Part shown: positions 1 to 5,449 of the stretch, piece after piece
Position numbering within the stretch: position 1 is the stretch's first letter
Layout of the letters: every line of letters begins with the position of its first letter
NCBI GenBank assembly: GCA_910578995.1
Contig: CAJTSY010000166.1
Span: 1 to 7,178, forward strand
Origin: an uncultured Acetatifactor sp.
GTDB lineage: Bacteria > Bacillota > Clostridia > Lachnospirales > Lachnospiraceae
Length of the DNA: 7,178 bases
Direction: 5' to 3'
The notes under the pieces: generated by a model
What the model was told of the DNA's origin: nothing
The model's database searches: none
The model's input: only the letters and a program-made list of their open reading frames with translations
Position numbers and translations under genes: made by a program

Positions 1-34
1 GGTCGATTGCGATATAGGTGTGATGCTCTTCCAT
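1..34 (-). CDS. Y-family (UmuC/DinB-like) DNA polymerase, N-terminus only
   Basis: Only the first 11 codons are inside the window; the gene runs off the left edge. They read MEEHHTYIAID. Clostridial Y-family translesion polymerases typically begin with a tyrosine-isoleucine-x-isoleucine-aspartate strand, where the aspartate is the first metal-binding catalytic residue, followed by a phenylalanine-tyrosine-alanine steric-gate segment that would lie just outside the window. The start is well supported by an AGGAGG at 42-47, 7 nt upstream of the ATG. A LexA-like box and an extended -10 promoter about 140 nt upstream fit a damage-inducible polymerase that copies past lesions. The call rests on a very short peptide plus this regulatory context, so another protein with a similar first strand remains possible. 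Confidence 0.55.
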   Translation of the reverse strand, partial: MEEHHTYIAID

Positions 35-41
35 GGGCGTT

Positions 42-47
42 CCTCCT
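42..47 (-). promoter_or_regulatory. Ribosome binding site of the left-edge polymerase gene
   Basis: A perfect AGGAGG on the minus strand lies 7 nt before the ATG at 34. The TAG of a 12-codon upstream ORF (46-84) overlaps it, so ribosomes ending there would sit on this site. Confidence 0.7.
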
Positions 48-84
48 ATTCCAGTTCCGCAAGCCTGTATCCAGTACCACACAT
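46..84 (-). other. Possible 12-codon leader ORF in the polymerase 5' leader
   Basis: An ATG at 84 opens a short frame reading MCGTGYRLAELE, with its TAG overlapping the polymerase Shine-Dalgarno. It would be translated within the SOS-driven transcript. Its own ribosome binding site is weak. The same frame stays open for about 30 more codons upstream of the ATG without another start codon. It could be a regulatory leader peptide coupled to the polymerase, or chance. Confidence 0.25.
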
Positions 85-148
85 GGCGAAGAATTTCCGG
101 CCGCTTAGAGATGCGTCCGTAAATACTTCCGGTACTGGATGCAGGCTT
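61..148 (-). repeat. Long inverted repeat (18-bp arms) in the polymerase leader
   Basis: The arms at 61-78 and 131-148 are reverse complements at 17 of 18 positions, separated by 52 nt. The one mismatch is T69 facing G140, so the hairpin is continuous with a G-U pair if read as plus-strand RNA and has one A-C mismatch in the minus-strand leader. The repeat lies between the predicted transcription start (near 170) and the ribosome binding site of the left-edge gene. A partial third copy of the arm (ccagttcc, 51-58) sits between the hairpin and that ribosome binding site and could compete for pairing. There is no U-tract, so it is not a simple terminator. Confidence 0.6.
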
Positions 149-176
149 ACTGTTTTATAAGCACACTCATGTTTAT

Positions 177-185
177 ATTATACCA
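177..185 (-). promoter_or_regulatory. Extended -10 promoter for the polymerase gene
   Basis: The minus strand reads TGGTATAAT: a perfect -10 hexamer (177-182) with the TGn extension (183-185). The hexamer at -35 spacing (TGTTAA, 200-205) is poor, as is usual for extended -10 promoters. Transcription would start near 170, leaving a leader of about 135 nt. Confidence 0.6.
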
Positions 186-198
186 GAATATTTGTTCG
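185..198 (-). promoter_or_regulatory. Candidate LexA (SOS) box
   Basis: The minus strand reads CGAACAAATATTCT, matching the Firmicutes LexA consensus CGAACRNRYGTTYC at 12 of 14 positions; the mismatches are A for G at position 10 and T for C at position 14. It fills the spacer directly upstream of the -10 hexamer, where bound LexA would block RNA polymerase. This supports DNA-damage control of the left-edge gene. Confidence 0.55.
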
Positions 199-273
199 AT
201 TAACAGCGTGTTTTAAATTTTTTTGAATTGTAACAAAATGGTAATTGAAATCCGATATAGTTAATGGGAATAT

Positions 274-285
274 AAACAATTGTTT
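274..285. repeat. Perfect 12-bp palindrome AAACAATTGTTT
   Basis: The sequence is identical on both strands and overlaps a TATAAA hexamer at 271-276. It has the size and symmetry of a dimeric repressor site, but no start site or regulator can be tied to it, and AT-rich DNA produces such palindromes by chance. Confidence 0.3.
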
Positions 286-488
286 TTGGGGAAAGCCGTG
301 AGCGCTCGCGCAATATGAGGTAAAAAGAGCTGAATGCCCGGTTAAAGTTGAGATTTCCAGAGAGCTTCAGACTTTACTTATACAATTGATTGGCCGATTA
401 CGAAAAATTACACCAAAGTCAATATTGTATCCAGCATTTCTTGGGGTACATCTTATAAATTATCAGTCGAGCTAAAGAAGATTTATTT

Positions 489-493
489 GGAGG
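489..493 (+). promoter_or_regulatory. Strong ribosome binding site for the 499-651 ORF
   Basis: GGAGG lies 5 nt before the ATG at 499, which is ideal spacing. It is the main evidence that the short ORF is translated. Confidence 0.4.
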
Positions 494-498
494 AGACA

Positions 499-651
499 AT
501 GGCACAATCAAATATTCACGAAGAGATACAAGGGAACACCTGGAAAAATATAGAGGAAAGAATACAACAGGAATCAGGAATGAAAGGAAGGGACACTCAT
601 GCGGGAAGAAGAGAAGATAAAGGCGGGGATTTTGTTTTATCCGGGGGATGA
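499..651 (+). CDS. Possible small protein (50 aa) overlapping the acetyltransferase start
   Basis: I do not recognise this ORF. It encodes 50 residues, is charged and mostly polar, has no membrane segment, and begins MAQSNIHEEIQGNTWKNIEE. The first 33 codons lie upstream of the acetyltransferase; the last 17 overlap its 5' end in a different frame. The Shine-Dalgarno is better than that of the acetyltransferase itself. The frame is open upstream as far as 352, so it could also be the end of a decayed gene whose internal ATG happens to follow a purine-rich run. It may be a coupled leader ORF, a small protein or a remnant. The overlapping part has composition set by the other gene and gives no support. 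Confidence 0.3.
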   Translation: MAQSNIHEEIQGNTWKNIEERIQQESGMKGRDTHAGRREDKGGDFVLSGG

Positions 652-1234
652 GGAGCTGCGCGCCATCAAGCTCAGAACCCACAATCTGAATGTTGACTAC
701 AACAACACTTACGAGGATGAGACGGAAAAGCGCAGGGCCATTCTTGGGCAGATTCTGGGGGAACTGGGGGAGGGGAGCTTTATTCAGGGTCCTATTGCCT
801 TCCATTACGGCATTCATACCAGGATCGGGAGGAATTTTTTCGGCAATTTCAATCTGACCATCCAGGATGATGCGGAGGTGACCATTGGGGATAACTGTAA
901 TTTCGGACCGAATGTGACCATTGTGACGCCCATCCATCCGATGATAGCAGGAGAGCGGAACGCCATGCTGACGGCGGGCGGGGAACAGAAGCGCCTGTGC
1001 TATGCCAGACCGGTACATATCGGCAGCAATTGCTGGTTCGGCGCGTCGGTGACGGTCTGCCCGGGCGTTACCATCGGGGATGACTGTGTCATCGGCGCGG
1101 GCAGCGTGGTTACCAGGGATATTCCGGCGGGGAGTTTCGCTGCGGGAGTGCCCTGCCGGGTGGTCCGCCCCATAACAGAGGCGGACAGCATGGTACATAA
1201 GCCGGAAATCCTGGCGGATAATAAGGTGATTTGA
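599..1234 (+). CDS. Maltose/galactoside-type O-acetyltransferase (LbH hexapeptide repeat)
   Basis: This is a complete 211-residue cytoplasmic acetyltransferase of the maltose/galactoside family, expected to move acetyl from acetyl-CoA to a sugar hydroxyl. Residues 1-55 match the helical N-terminal Mac domain (KIKAGILFYPGDEEL, then an arginine-rich helix). From about 60 to 190 there are left-handed beta-helix hexapeptide repeats (VTIGDNC, VHIGSNCWFGASV, VTIGDDCVIGAGSVV), ending in the family's usual AAGVPCRVVR. The catalytic histidine is H113 in the TPIHP motif. GGAAGGG (586-592) precedes the ATG by 6 nt. Its end faces the ABC transporter end with only 13 bp between stops. Maltose, galactoside and other acceptors cannot be told apart from sequence; in vivo the role is often sugar detoxification or a surface-glycan step. 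Confidence 0.9.
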   Translation: MREEEKIKAGILFYPGDEELRAIKLRTHNLNVDYNNTYEDETEKRRAILGQILGELGEGSFIQGPIAFHYGIHTRIGRNFFGNFNLTIQDDAEVTIGDNCNFGPNVTIVTPIHPMIAGERNAMLTAGGEQKRLCYARPVHIGSNCWFGASVTVCPGVTIGDDCVIGAGSVVTRDIPAGSFAAGVPCRVVRPITEADSMVHKPEILADNKVI

Positions 1235-1247
1235 TAAACTGTCGGGT

Positions 1248-2981
1248 CTATTCAAATAAATCATTCTCCCGGAACTGAAGGGAATAGAGCTGTCTGTAGG
1301 TGCCGCCTGCTTTCATCAGTTCCTCGTGAGTGCCGCGCTCCGTGATGCGTCCGCCGATGACTACGGCTATCTCGTCGGCACCCCGGATGGTGGAGAGGCG
1401 GTGGGCGACTACCAGAGTGGTACGGCCCCTGCACAGCTCGTCCAGGGCCTGCTGAATGAGCACTTCGGTGGTATTGTCCAGGGCGCTGGTAGCCTCGTCC
1501 AGGATCAGGATGGCCGGATTTTTCAGGAATACCCGGGCAATGCTCAGGCGCTGTTTCTGCCCTCCGGAGAGCTTGACGCCCCTTTCGCCGATTTCCGTGT
1601 CGTATCCCTTTTCCAGGGTCATGATATAGTCGTGGATATTGGCACGGCGCGCCGCTTCGTATACCTCTTCCTGGGTGGCATCGGGGCGGCCGTAGAGAAT
1701 GTTCTCGCGGATTGTGCCCACAAAGAGGAACACGTCCTGCTGCACGATTCCGATGTTGCGGCGGACGGATTCCATGGTCAGGCTCCGGATGTCCTTGCCG
1801 TCGATGAGGATGGAGCCGTCGCCCTCCTGGATTTTATAAAAGTTGGGCAGCAGGTGGCACAGGGTGGTTTTTCCTCCGCCGGAGGGGCCTACCAGGGCCA
1901 GTTTATGTCCCTTTTCCAGGCGCAGATTGATATCGTGAAGGACTTCCTTGGTGGGGTCGTAGGCGTAGGTGACATTTCGGAACTCGATGACCCCCTGGAC
2001 ATCCGTAAGTTCCTTTGCGTCCGGCGCGTCCATTTCGGGGGTTTCGTCCATAATCTCCACAAACCGTTTGAAGCCGCTGACGCCGTTCTGGAACTGCTCC
2101 ATGAAGCCGATCAGGGTGTTCACCGGGTTGATAAACAGGTTCACGGAGACGATGAAGGTAGAATAATCGCCGAAGGATATCCGCCCTGCATACAGAAACA
2201 GTCCGCCTGCAATCAGGATGAACACATTGAAGATATCCGTCACGAAGGAGGTGGAAGAGTGGAACTGGGCCATGGCCCGGTAAGCCCTCCGGGAGGCATC
2301 CACGAACTGTCTGTCGCCCTCCTTGAATTTCTCCACCTCACGGGCGCTGTTGGTGTAGGCCTTGGTGACGCGGATACCCGTGACGCTGCTCTCCACGGCG
2401 GCATTGATGGTGGCGTTGCTCTTGCGCCGGTCGTCGAAGGCGCGGCTCATGGCCCGGCGGAAGTACAGGGTGACCACCACCAGAATGGGAACGCAGGCGA
2501 AGATGATCAGCGTCAGGATGGGGTCGATGAGGAACAGATAGGTGAAGGACAGGAGTATCATCACCGAGCTGATCAAAAGGTTTTCCGGACCGTGGTGGGC
2601 CAGTTCGCACACCTCGAACAGGTCGCTGGTGATACGGGTCATGATGCGTCCGGTCTCATGGTTGTCGTAGAAGCTGAAGGGCTGTTTTTCCAGGTGGGCG
2701 AACAGGTCCTGGCGCATCTGGGACTGCATCTGCACGCCGATTACGTGCCCGTAGTACTGCACGAAAAAGCGCAGCAGCATGCGCACTATGTACAGGGCCA
2801 GTACGATCAGGCCCGCGGTGACGATAGTGGAGTACATTTTTTCCGGGATATAGATGTTGAGCATCTTGTTGGTCACGATGGGGTATACCATGCCGATGAC
2901 CGAGATGAGCAGGGATGCGAGCATGTCCAGGGCAAGCATCTTTTTGTGCGGTTTATAGTAGTGAATAAAACGTTTTAACAT
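1248..2981 (-). CDS. ABC exporter half-transporter (TMD-NBD fusion)
   Basis: The 577-residue protein has a type IV (MsbA-like) exporter layout and should work as a homodimer, or as a heterodimer with an unseen partner. Residues 15-290 hold six membrane segments (about 18-38, 52-72, 135-155, 157-175, 247-267, 272-292). The ATPase domain spans about 332-577. It has Walker A GPSGGGKT (365-372), Q-loop Q414/Q415, signature LSGGQ (471-475), Walker B ILILDE (491-496) with catalytic E496, D-loop SALD (499-502) and H-loop H527, so it should be active. The frame stays open upstream to 3191 inside arsR, but M at 2981 is the family-like start and has AAGGAAGG 8 nt upstream. It follows arsR by 16 nt. Substrate unknown; the ArsR partner suggests toxic metal, drug or peptide export. 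Confidence 0.93.
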   Translation of the reverse strand: MLKRFIHYYKPHKKMLALDMLASLLISVIGMVYPIVTNKMLNIYIPEKMYSTIVTAGLIVLALYIVRMLLRFFVQYYGHVIGVQMQSQMRQDLFAHLEKQPFSFYDNHETGRIMTRITSDLFEVCELAHHGPENLLISSVMILLSFTYLFLIDPILTLIIFACVPILVVVTLYFRRAMSRAFDDRRKSNATINAAVESSVTGIRVTKAYTNSAREVEKFKEGDRQFVDASRRAYRAMAQFHSSTSFVTDIFNVFILIAGGLFLYAGRISFGDYSTFIVSVNLFINPVNTLIGFMEQFQNGVSGFKRFVEIMDETPEMDAPDAKELTDVQGVIEFRNVTYAYDPTKEVLHDINLRLEKGHKLALVGPSGGGKTTLCHLLPNFYKIQEGDGSILIDGKDIRSLTMESVRRNIGIVQQDVFLFVGTIRENILYGRPDATQEEVYEAARRANIHDYIMTLEKGYDTEIGERGVKLSGGQKQRLSIARVFLKNPAILILDEATSALDNTTEVLIQQALDELCRGRTTLVVAHRLSTIRGADEIAVVIGGRITERGTHEELMKAGGTYRQLYSLQFRENDLFE

Positions 2982-2989
2982 AGATTCAT

Positions 2990-2997
2990 CCTTCCTT
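2990..2997 (-). promoter_or_regulatory. Ribosome binding site of the ABC exporter, abutting the arsR stop
   Basis: AAGGAAGG on the minus strand lies 8 nt from the ATG at 2981 and directly follows the arsR TGA (2998-3000). This decides the exporter start and suggests translational coupling. Confidence 0.65.
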
Positions 2998-3360
2998 TCA
3001 GCTTTCTTCCCGCAGTCTTTTTTCCGGCGGGACATAAGACCTGCATTTGAGGTATTCCGATTCCGGGCAGCCGTAGAACGGGCCGTCGCAGGGCCTGCGC
3101 TGTACGCACCGCAGCTGCTCCAGTTCGGTGATAACCTGTCCCAGTGCATCCTTGTCCAACCGGTAGTGTGTGTAATAGCCTCTCCTGACACCCATTACCA
3201 GGCCCGCCTCCCGGAGGATTTTCAGATGTTGGGAGACTGCGGATTCCGACAGGCCGCTTTTTACCGCCAGGGCGCGGACGCAGTAGCTCCGGTGTGACAT
3301 CAGCTGCAGGAGCCGGAATCGCCTGGGCTCGCCCAGTGCTTTCAGTATTTTTTCATTCAC
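2998..3360 (-). CDS. ArsR-family winged-helix regulator with a four-cysteine tail
   Basis: A 120-residue dimeric repressor-type protein. Residues 3-70 form the winged helix: ALGEPRRFRLLQLM, recognition helix near 37-52 (LSESAVSQHLKILREAG), then a wing (GVRRGYYTHYRL). The C-terminal 40 residues hold C85, C91, C98 and C106, spaced 5, 6 and 7 residues apart, plus C27 in the DNA-binding domain. This is a plausible metal, metalloid or redox sensing site; it is not the classic ArsR CxC motif, which is absent. I choose the GTG at 3360 because AGGAGG lies 9 nt upstream; an in-frame ATG at 3393 lacks a good ribosome site and would add an arginine-rich 11-residue leader. It is the first gene of the operon with the ABC exporter and probably represses it. 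Confidence 0.88.
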   Translation of the reverse strand: MNEKILKALGEPRRFRLLQLMSHRSYCVRALAVKSGLSESAVSQHLKILREAGLVMGVRRGYYTHYRLDKDALGQVITELEQLRCVQRRPCDGPFYGCPESEYLKCRSYVPPEKRLREES

Positions 3361-3369
3361 ATTTCGTTC

Positions 3370-3375
3370 CCTCCT
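3370..3375 (-). promoter_or_regulatory. Ribosome binding site selecting the GTG start of arsR
   Basis: A perfect AGGAGG, 9 nt upstream of GTG 3360. It lies inside the longer ATG-initiated frame, which argues that the upstream ATG is not used. Confidence 0.65.
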
Positions 3376-3448
3376 GTTCCTACGCGGCCGCATGTGCCTG
3401 AAGCCCTGCAGTATCCGGGCAGATGCGGACGAAATGATTTCCGGATAT

Positions 3449-3476
3449 ATTATACCAGATGAAATTAAATTAGCAA
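3449..3476 (-). promoter_or_regulatory. Promoter of the arsR-ABC exporter operon
   Basis: On the minus strand: -35 TTGCTA (3471-3476), 16-nt spacer, -10 TATAAT (3449-3454) with TGG directly upstream (extended -10). Transcription would start near 3442, about 80 nt before the arsR GTG. The -10 context closely resembles the promoter at 177-185. Confidence 0.7.
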
Positions 3477-3490
3477 GTACTAAATTAAAT
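3463..3490. promoter_or_regulatory. Inverted repeat over the -35: probable ArsR operator
   Basis: The arms aattaaattag (3463-3473) and ctaaattaaat (3480-3490) are complementary at 9 of 11 positions around a 6-nt centre. The repeat covers the -35 hexamer and part of the spacer. AT-rich imperfect repeats of this size are typical ArsR/SmtB binding sites, so autorepression is inferred. It also lies 68 bp upstream of the rightward acyltransferase start and could affect that gene too. Confidence 0.5.
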
Positions 3491-3557
3491 AAGTTAAATG
3501 ACAGGTTATATGACCATACTGATTGATGTTGGAAAAAGAAAAGGAGATATCGAGGAC

Positions 3558-4382
3558 ATGGATTTGATTACTTTATGCGATGGAATTCAACTGCCCGCAG
3601 AGATACGGGAAAAGGTTCTGACGTGGCACAATACGGAGGAATTTTCCCGGGCAGTTCCCGTTCTGGAGGGGCTGAAAAGCATGGAGACGGAAGGGCGGGC
3701 CAGGGCGGAACTGGAGGAAATCCTGGAGCCGGATCCCGGGAAAATCAAAATGCTCACATGCATGCTGCAGTGCGGCGCAGATCTTCATCGATGGTATGGG
3801 GAAAGGGGAATACCGGATACCGTCTTTTTTGGCACTATGGGGTGCTTTACCAGGTTTATAGAGGAATGCAGGGTGAAGACAGGGACCCGTGCCTTCGACA
3901 GGGAATGGTGGACGGCGCGGCAGGTCAGCGGTAGATTATTCCGGATCGGGGAACTGGAATACGAAATGAAACAGACGGAGGACGGAAACCAAATCAGCAT
4001 CCATATTCCCTCAGACGCTGTTCTGTCCAGGGAGAAGTGCGATGCGTCCATGGAGGAAGCGAAGGCATTTTTTTCCGGGTATTTTCCGGAATACCGGGAG
4101 AAGGACTACGTGTGCCATTCCTGGCTGTTGGGGCCGGAGCTGAAGGAACTGCTGCCGCCGGGTTCCCGTATTCTGGAATTTCAGGACAGATTCAGGATTC
4201 TGGAGGTGGATTACCGGGACGACGGATATGTGGAATGGGTGTTCAAGAGAAACGATGCCTGTATCCGGGATTTTCCGGAGGATACCCTGCTGCAGCGGAA
4301 TATGAAGAGATATCTGCTGGCGGGCGGGAAAATCGGGAGCGGTTTTGGAGTGGTGAAAATAGCGGAAGGGAAACAGGTATGA
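3558..4382 (+). CDS. NAT_N/GNAT_C-type acyltransferase family protein, substrate unknown
   Basis: A 274-residue soluble protein with no signal peptide or membrane segment. It matches my memory of the clostridial family with an all-alpha N-terminal domain (NAT_N, formerly DUF5596) and a GNAT-like C-terminal domain. Hallmarks are MGCFTRFIEE (94-103), REWWTARQ (115-122), RLFRIGELEYE (126-136), IHIPSDA (148-154), then YVCHSWLLGPELKELLP (184-200) and EWVFKR (226-231). The first domain covers about 1-140 and the second about 145-270. Such proteins are annotated by fold; no substrate is established to my knowledge. I prefer the ATG at 3558 (GGAG 11 nt upstream, GAGG closer still) over an in-frame ATG at 3498 that lacks a ribosome site and sits at the edge of the arsR operator. 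It has no co-directional partner: arsR diverges upstream and the araC-type gene converges 32 bp downstream. Confidence 0.72.
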   Translation: MDLITLCDGIQLPAEIREKVLTWHNTEEFSRAVPVLEGLKSMETEGRARAELEEILEPDPGKIKMLTCMLQCGADLHRWYGERGIPDTVFFGTMGCFTRFIEECRVKTGTRAFDREWWTARQVSGRLFRIGELEYEMKQTEDGNQISIHIPSDAVLSREKCDASMEEAKAFFSGYFPEYREKDYVCHSWLLGPELKELLPPGSRILEFQDRFRILEVDYRDDGYVEWVFKRNDACIRDFPEDTLLQRNMKRYLLAGGKIGSGFGVVKIAEGKQV

Positions 4383-4414
4383 GGAAAAAGGCCGAGGGAA
4401 AATGAGGAGGGCGC

Positions 4415-5191
4415 CTACTCTGTGCGCCGCGCATACGCTCCCGGGGCACAGCCGCAGCAGGCCTTGAAGTACCTGGTAAAATGAGCCTGGCTGCCGAAAC
4501 CGCACAGCTGTGCCACCTCCTTGACCTGCAGGGCTTCGTTGCTCAGCAGGTTTCTGGCCTTCTCCAGTCTGGCCCGGAGAAGGTCATTTTTTGGTGTGGA
4601 GGAGAAGAAGCTGCGGTAATAGACATAGAACTGGCTTTTTTCCAGATTCACCCGCTGACAGAGCCGCTCCACATCCCAGTCCTTTTCGCACTGGGTGAGC
4701 ATTTCAAGGCGCAGCCCCTGGAACAGGGGATAGAGATGCCCCGCGTCCTCCTTTTGCACGGTCTCCTGGGTCATGCTGCGGCTGACGGAAAGGAACAGCA
4801 GGGTCATCAGGGCATGGACGGCTTCCTCACGGTGGGGAAGGCCGGAGAAATGTTCCTGTTGCAGGCGGGATACCAGAGAATCGATCTGCACGGCATTTTC
4901 CGGATAGAACACCGCATTTTCCGGCATGGGAAAGCTTTGGGCAGGGCTTTCATCGGAAGAAAAGTGAAGATAATTGTTGCGGAACCGGTGCACGGCCTGA
5001 TAGTGCTGAGGCATGCCTGGGGTATAGAGGATGCAGGCGTTCTCTTTTGTGATTATAATATTGTCTTCAAGATAGACTTTCATGGGGGATTTGAACTGGA
5101 GGAAGAGGTAATCCCCGCTTCCTGCCGGGCGGTAAATGGTGTCATAGTCCTGGTTGGAACGGTTGTATTCGCAGAAATTCAGTCTGTACAT
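4415..5191 (-). CDS. AraC-family transcriptional regulator
   Basis: A complete 258-residue regulator. Residues 15-100 look like the cupin-type effector domain (strands around YLFLQFKSPMKVYLED and the ILYTPGMPQHYQ turn), which in this family binds sugars. The C-terminal 90 residues carry two helix-turn-helix units: the first about 173-194 (DVERLCQRVNLEKSQFYVYY), the second about 222-243 (VKEVAQLCGFGSQAHFTRYF), followed by a variant of the family signature ending PGAYARR. AAGGAG (5199-5204) lies 7 nt before the ATG. The gene is divergent from the arabinofuranosidase across 258 bp, the usual arrangement for a local activator of sugar use. That it senses arabinose or arabino-oligosaccharides is inferred from the neighbour only. 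Confidence 0.92.
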   Translation of the reverse strand: MYRLNFCEYNRSNQDYDTIYRPAGSGDYLFLQFKSPMKVYLEDNIIITKENACILYTPGMPQHYQAVHRFRNNYLHFSSDESPAQSFPMPENAVFYPENAVQIDSLVSRLQQEHFSGLPHREEAVHALMTLLFLSVSRSMTQETVQKEDAGHLYPLFQGLRLEMLTQCEKDWDVERLCQRVNLEKSQFYVYYRSFFSSTPKNDLLRARLEKARNLLSNEALQVKEVAQLCGFGSQAHFTRYFKACCGCAPGAYARRTE

Positions 5192-5260
5192 GGCGGTGCT
5201 CCTTGTGTTTCCGGGCTTTCCCCTGAACGGGTTATATCAGTTATCATCCGGCGATTCCTG

Positions 5261-5275
5261 ATGAAAGCGGATTAT
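5261..5275. promoter_or_regulatory. Candidate catabolite-responsive element (cre)
   Basis: ATGAAAGCGGATTAT matches the relaxed CcpA consensus WTGNNANCGNWNNCW at 8 of 9 specified positions; the C at position 14 is A. It lies between araC and the arabinofuranosidase, where catabolite repression would be expected. One short site with a mismatch is weak evidence alone. Confidence 0.3.
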
Positions 5276-5297
5276 CCGGATGGCAGTCTTTAAATCA

Positions 5298-5327
5298 AGT
5301 TTACCATATCACCGGAAGAAAAGTCAA
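5298..5327 (-). promoter_or_regulatory. Candidate promoter of the araC-type gene
   Basis: On the minus strand: TTGACT (5322-5327), 18-nt spacer, TAAACT (5298-5303) preceded by TGG (extended -10 form). Transcription would start near 5291, about 100 nt before the ATG. The -35 is strong and the -10 matches at 4 of 6 positions. Confidence 0.4.
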
Positions 5328-5347
5328 ACACAACGGAAAAAAGGAGA

Positions 5348-5376
5348 TGGAATACAGTAGCGGAACGGTTTATGAT
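5348..5376 (+). promoter_or_regulatory. Candidate promoter of the arabinofuranosidase gene
   Basis: TGGAAT (5348-5353), a 17-nt spacer and TATGAT (5371-5376). The -10 is good and the -35 weak, as expected if the AraC-type protein activates. Transcription would start near 5383, about 67 nt before the ATG. An AGGAGG at 5411-5416 inside this leader has no start codon at usable spacing. Confidence 0.3.
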
Positions 5377-5449
5377 AGAAGCATCAAATGTAAAGCAGCG
5401 CCGGTGACGCAGGAGGCGGAAAGGCGGCGCGGAAACGAGGTACAGGAAA

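Larger units (their letters stand above)
199..498. other. AT-rich spacer with no defensible gene
   Basis: This stretch separates the leftward SOS promoter from the rightward genes. It holds a perfect 12-bp palindrome (274-285) and a short GC-rich palindrome (GAGCGCTC, 300-307). A frame is open from 352 through 651 but has no ATG before 499. A second frame is open from about 303 to 474 and also lacks a good start. Neither translation resembles a family I recognise. I saw no convincing sigma-A promoter for the genes downstream; the best pairs have poor hexamers or wrong spacing. Confidence 0.4.

Noticed and set aside
1227..1262. Possible bidirectional terminator between the convergent acetyltransferase and ABC stops
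   Set aside because: Only a weak AT stem with a bulge (tgatttga facing tcaaataaatca) and no proper U-tract on either strand.
419..1264. A 281-codon minus-strand frame opposite the acetyltransferase
   Set aside because: The plus-strand frame shows clear hexapeptide repeats and a ribosome site; the antisense product has low-complexity, arginine- and proline-rich composition and no recognisable motif.
1326..2978. A 550-codon open frame on the plus strand opposite the ABC exporter
   Set aside because: It is a mirror of a GC-rich coding region: the translation is rich in Gly, His, Asp and Val without domain motifs, and the minus strand has every ABC hallmark in order. Lack of stops follows from codon use.
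2982..3191. A 70-residue N-terminal extension of the ABC exporter frame
   Set aside because: It overlaps arsR, has no family-like sequence, and the internal ATG at 2981 has a good ribosome site and a family-like N-terminus.
4075..4098. A hairpin (ccgggtatt facing aataccggg) inside the acyltransferase gene
   Set aside because: It is intragenic, lacks a U-tract, and its codons fall in a conserved stretch of the protein; probably coincidental.
4481..5293. A 270-codon plus-strand frame opposite the araC-type gene
   Set aside because: Antisense shadow of a gene with two intact helix-turn-helix motifs; no own motif and no ribosome site.
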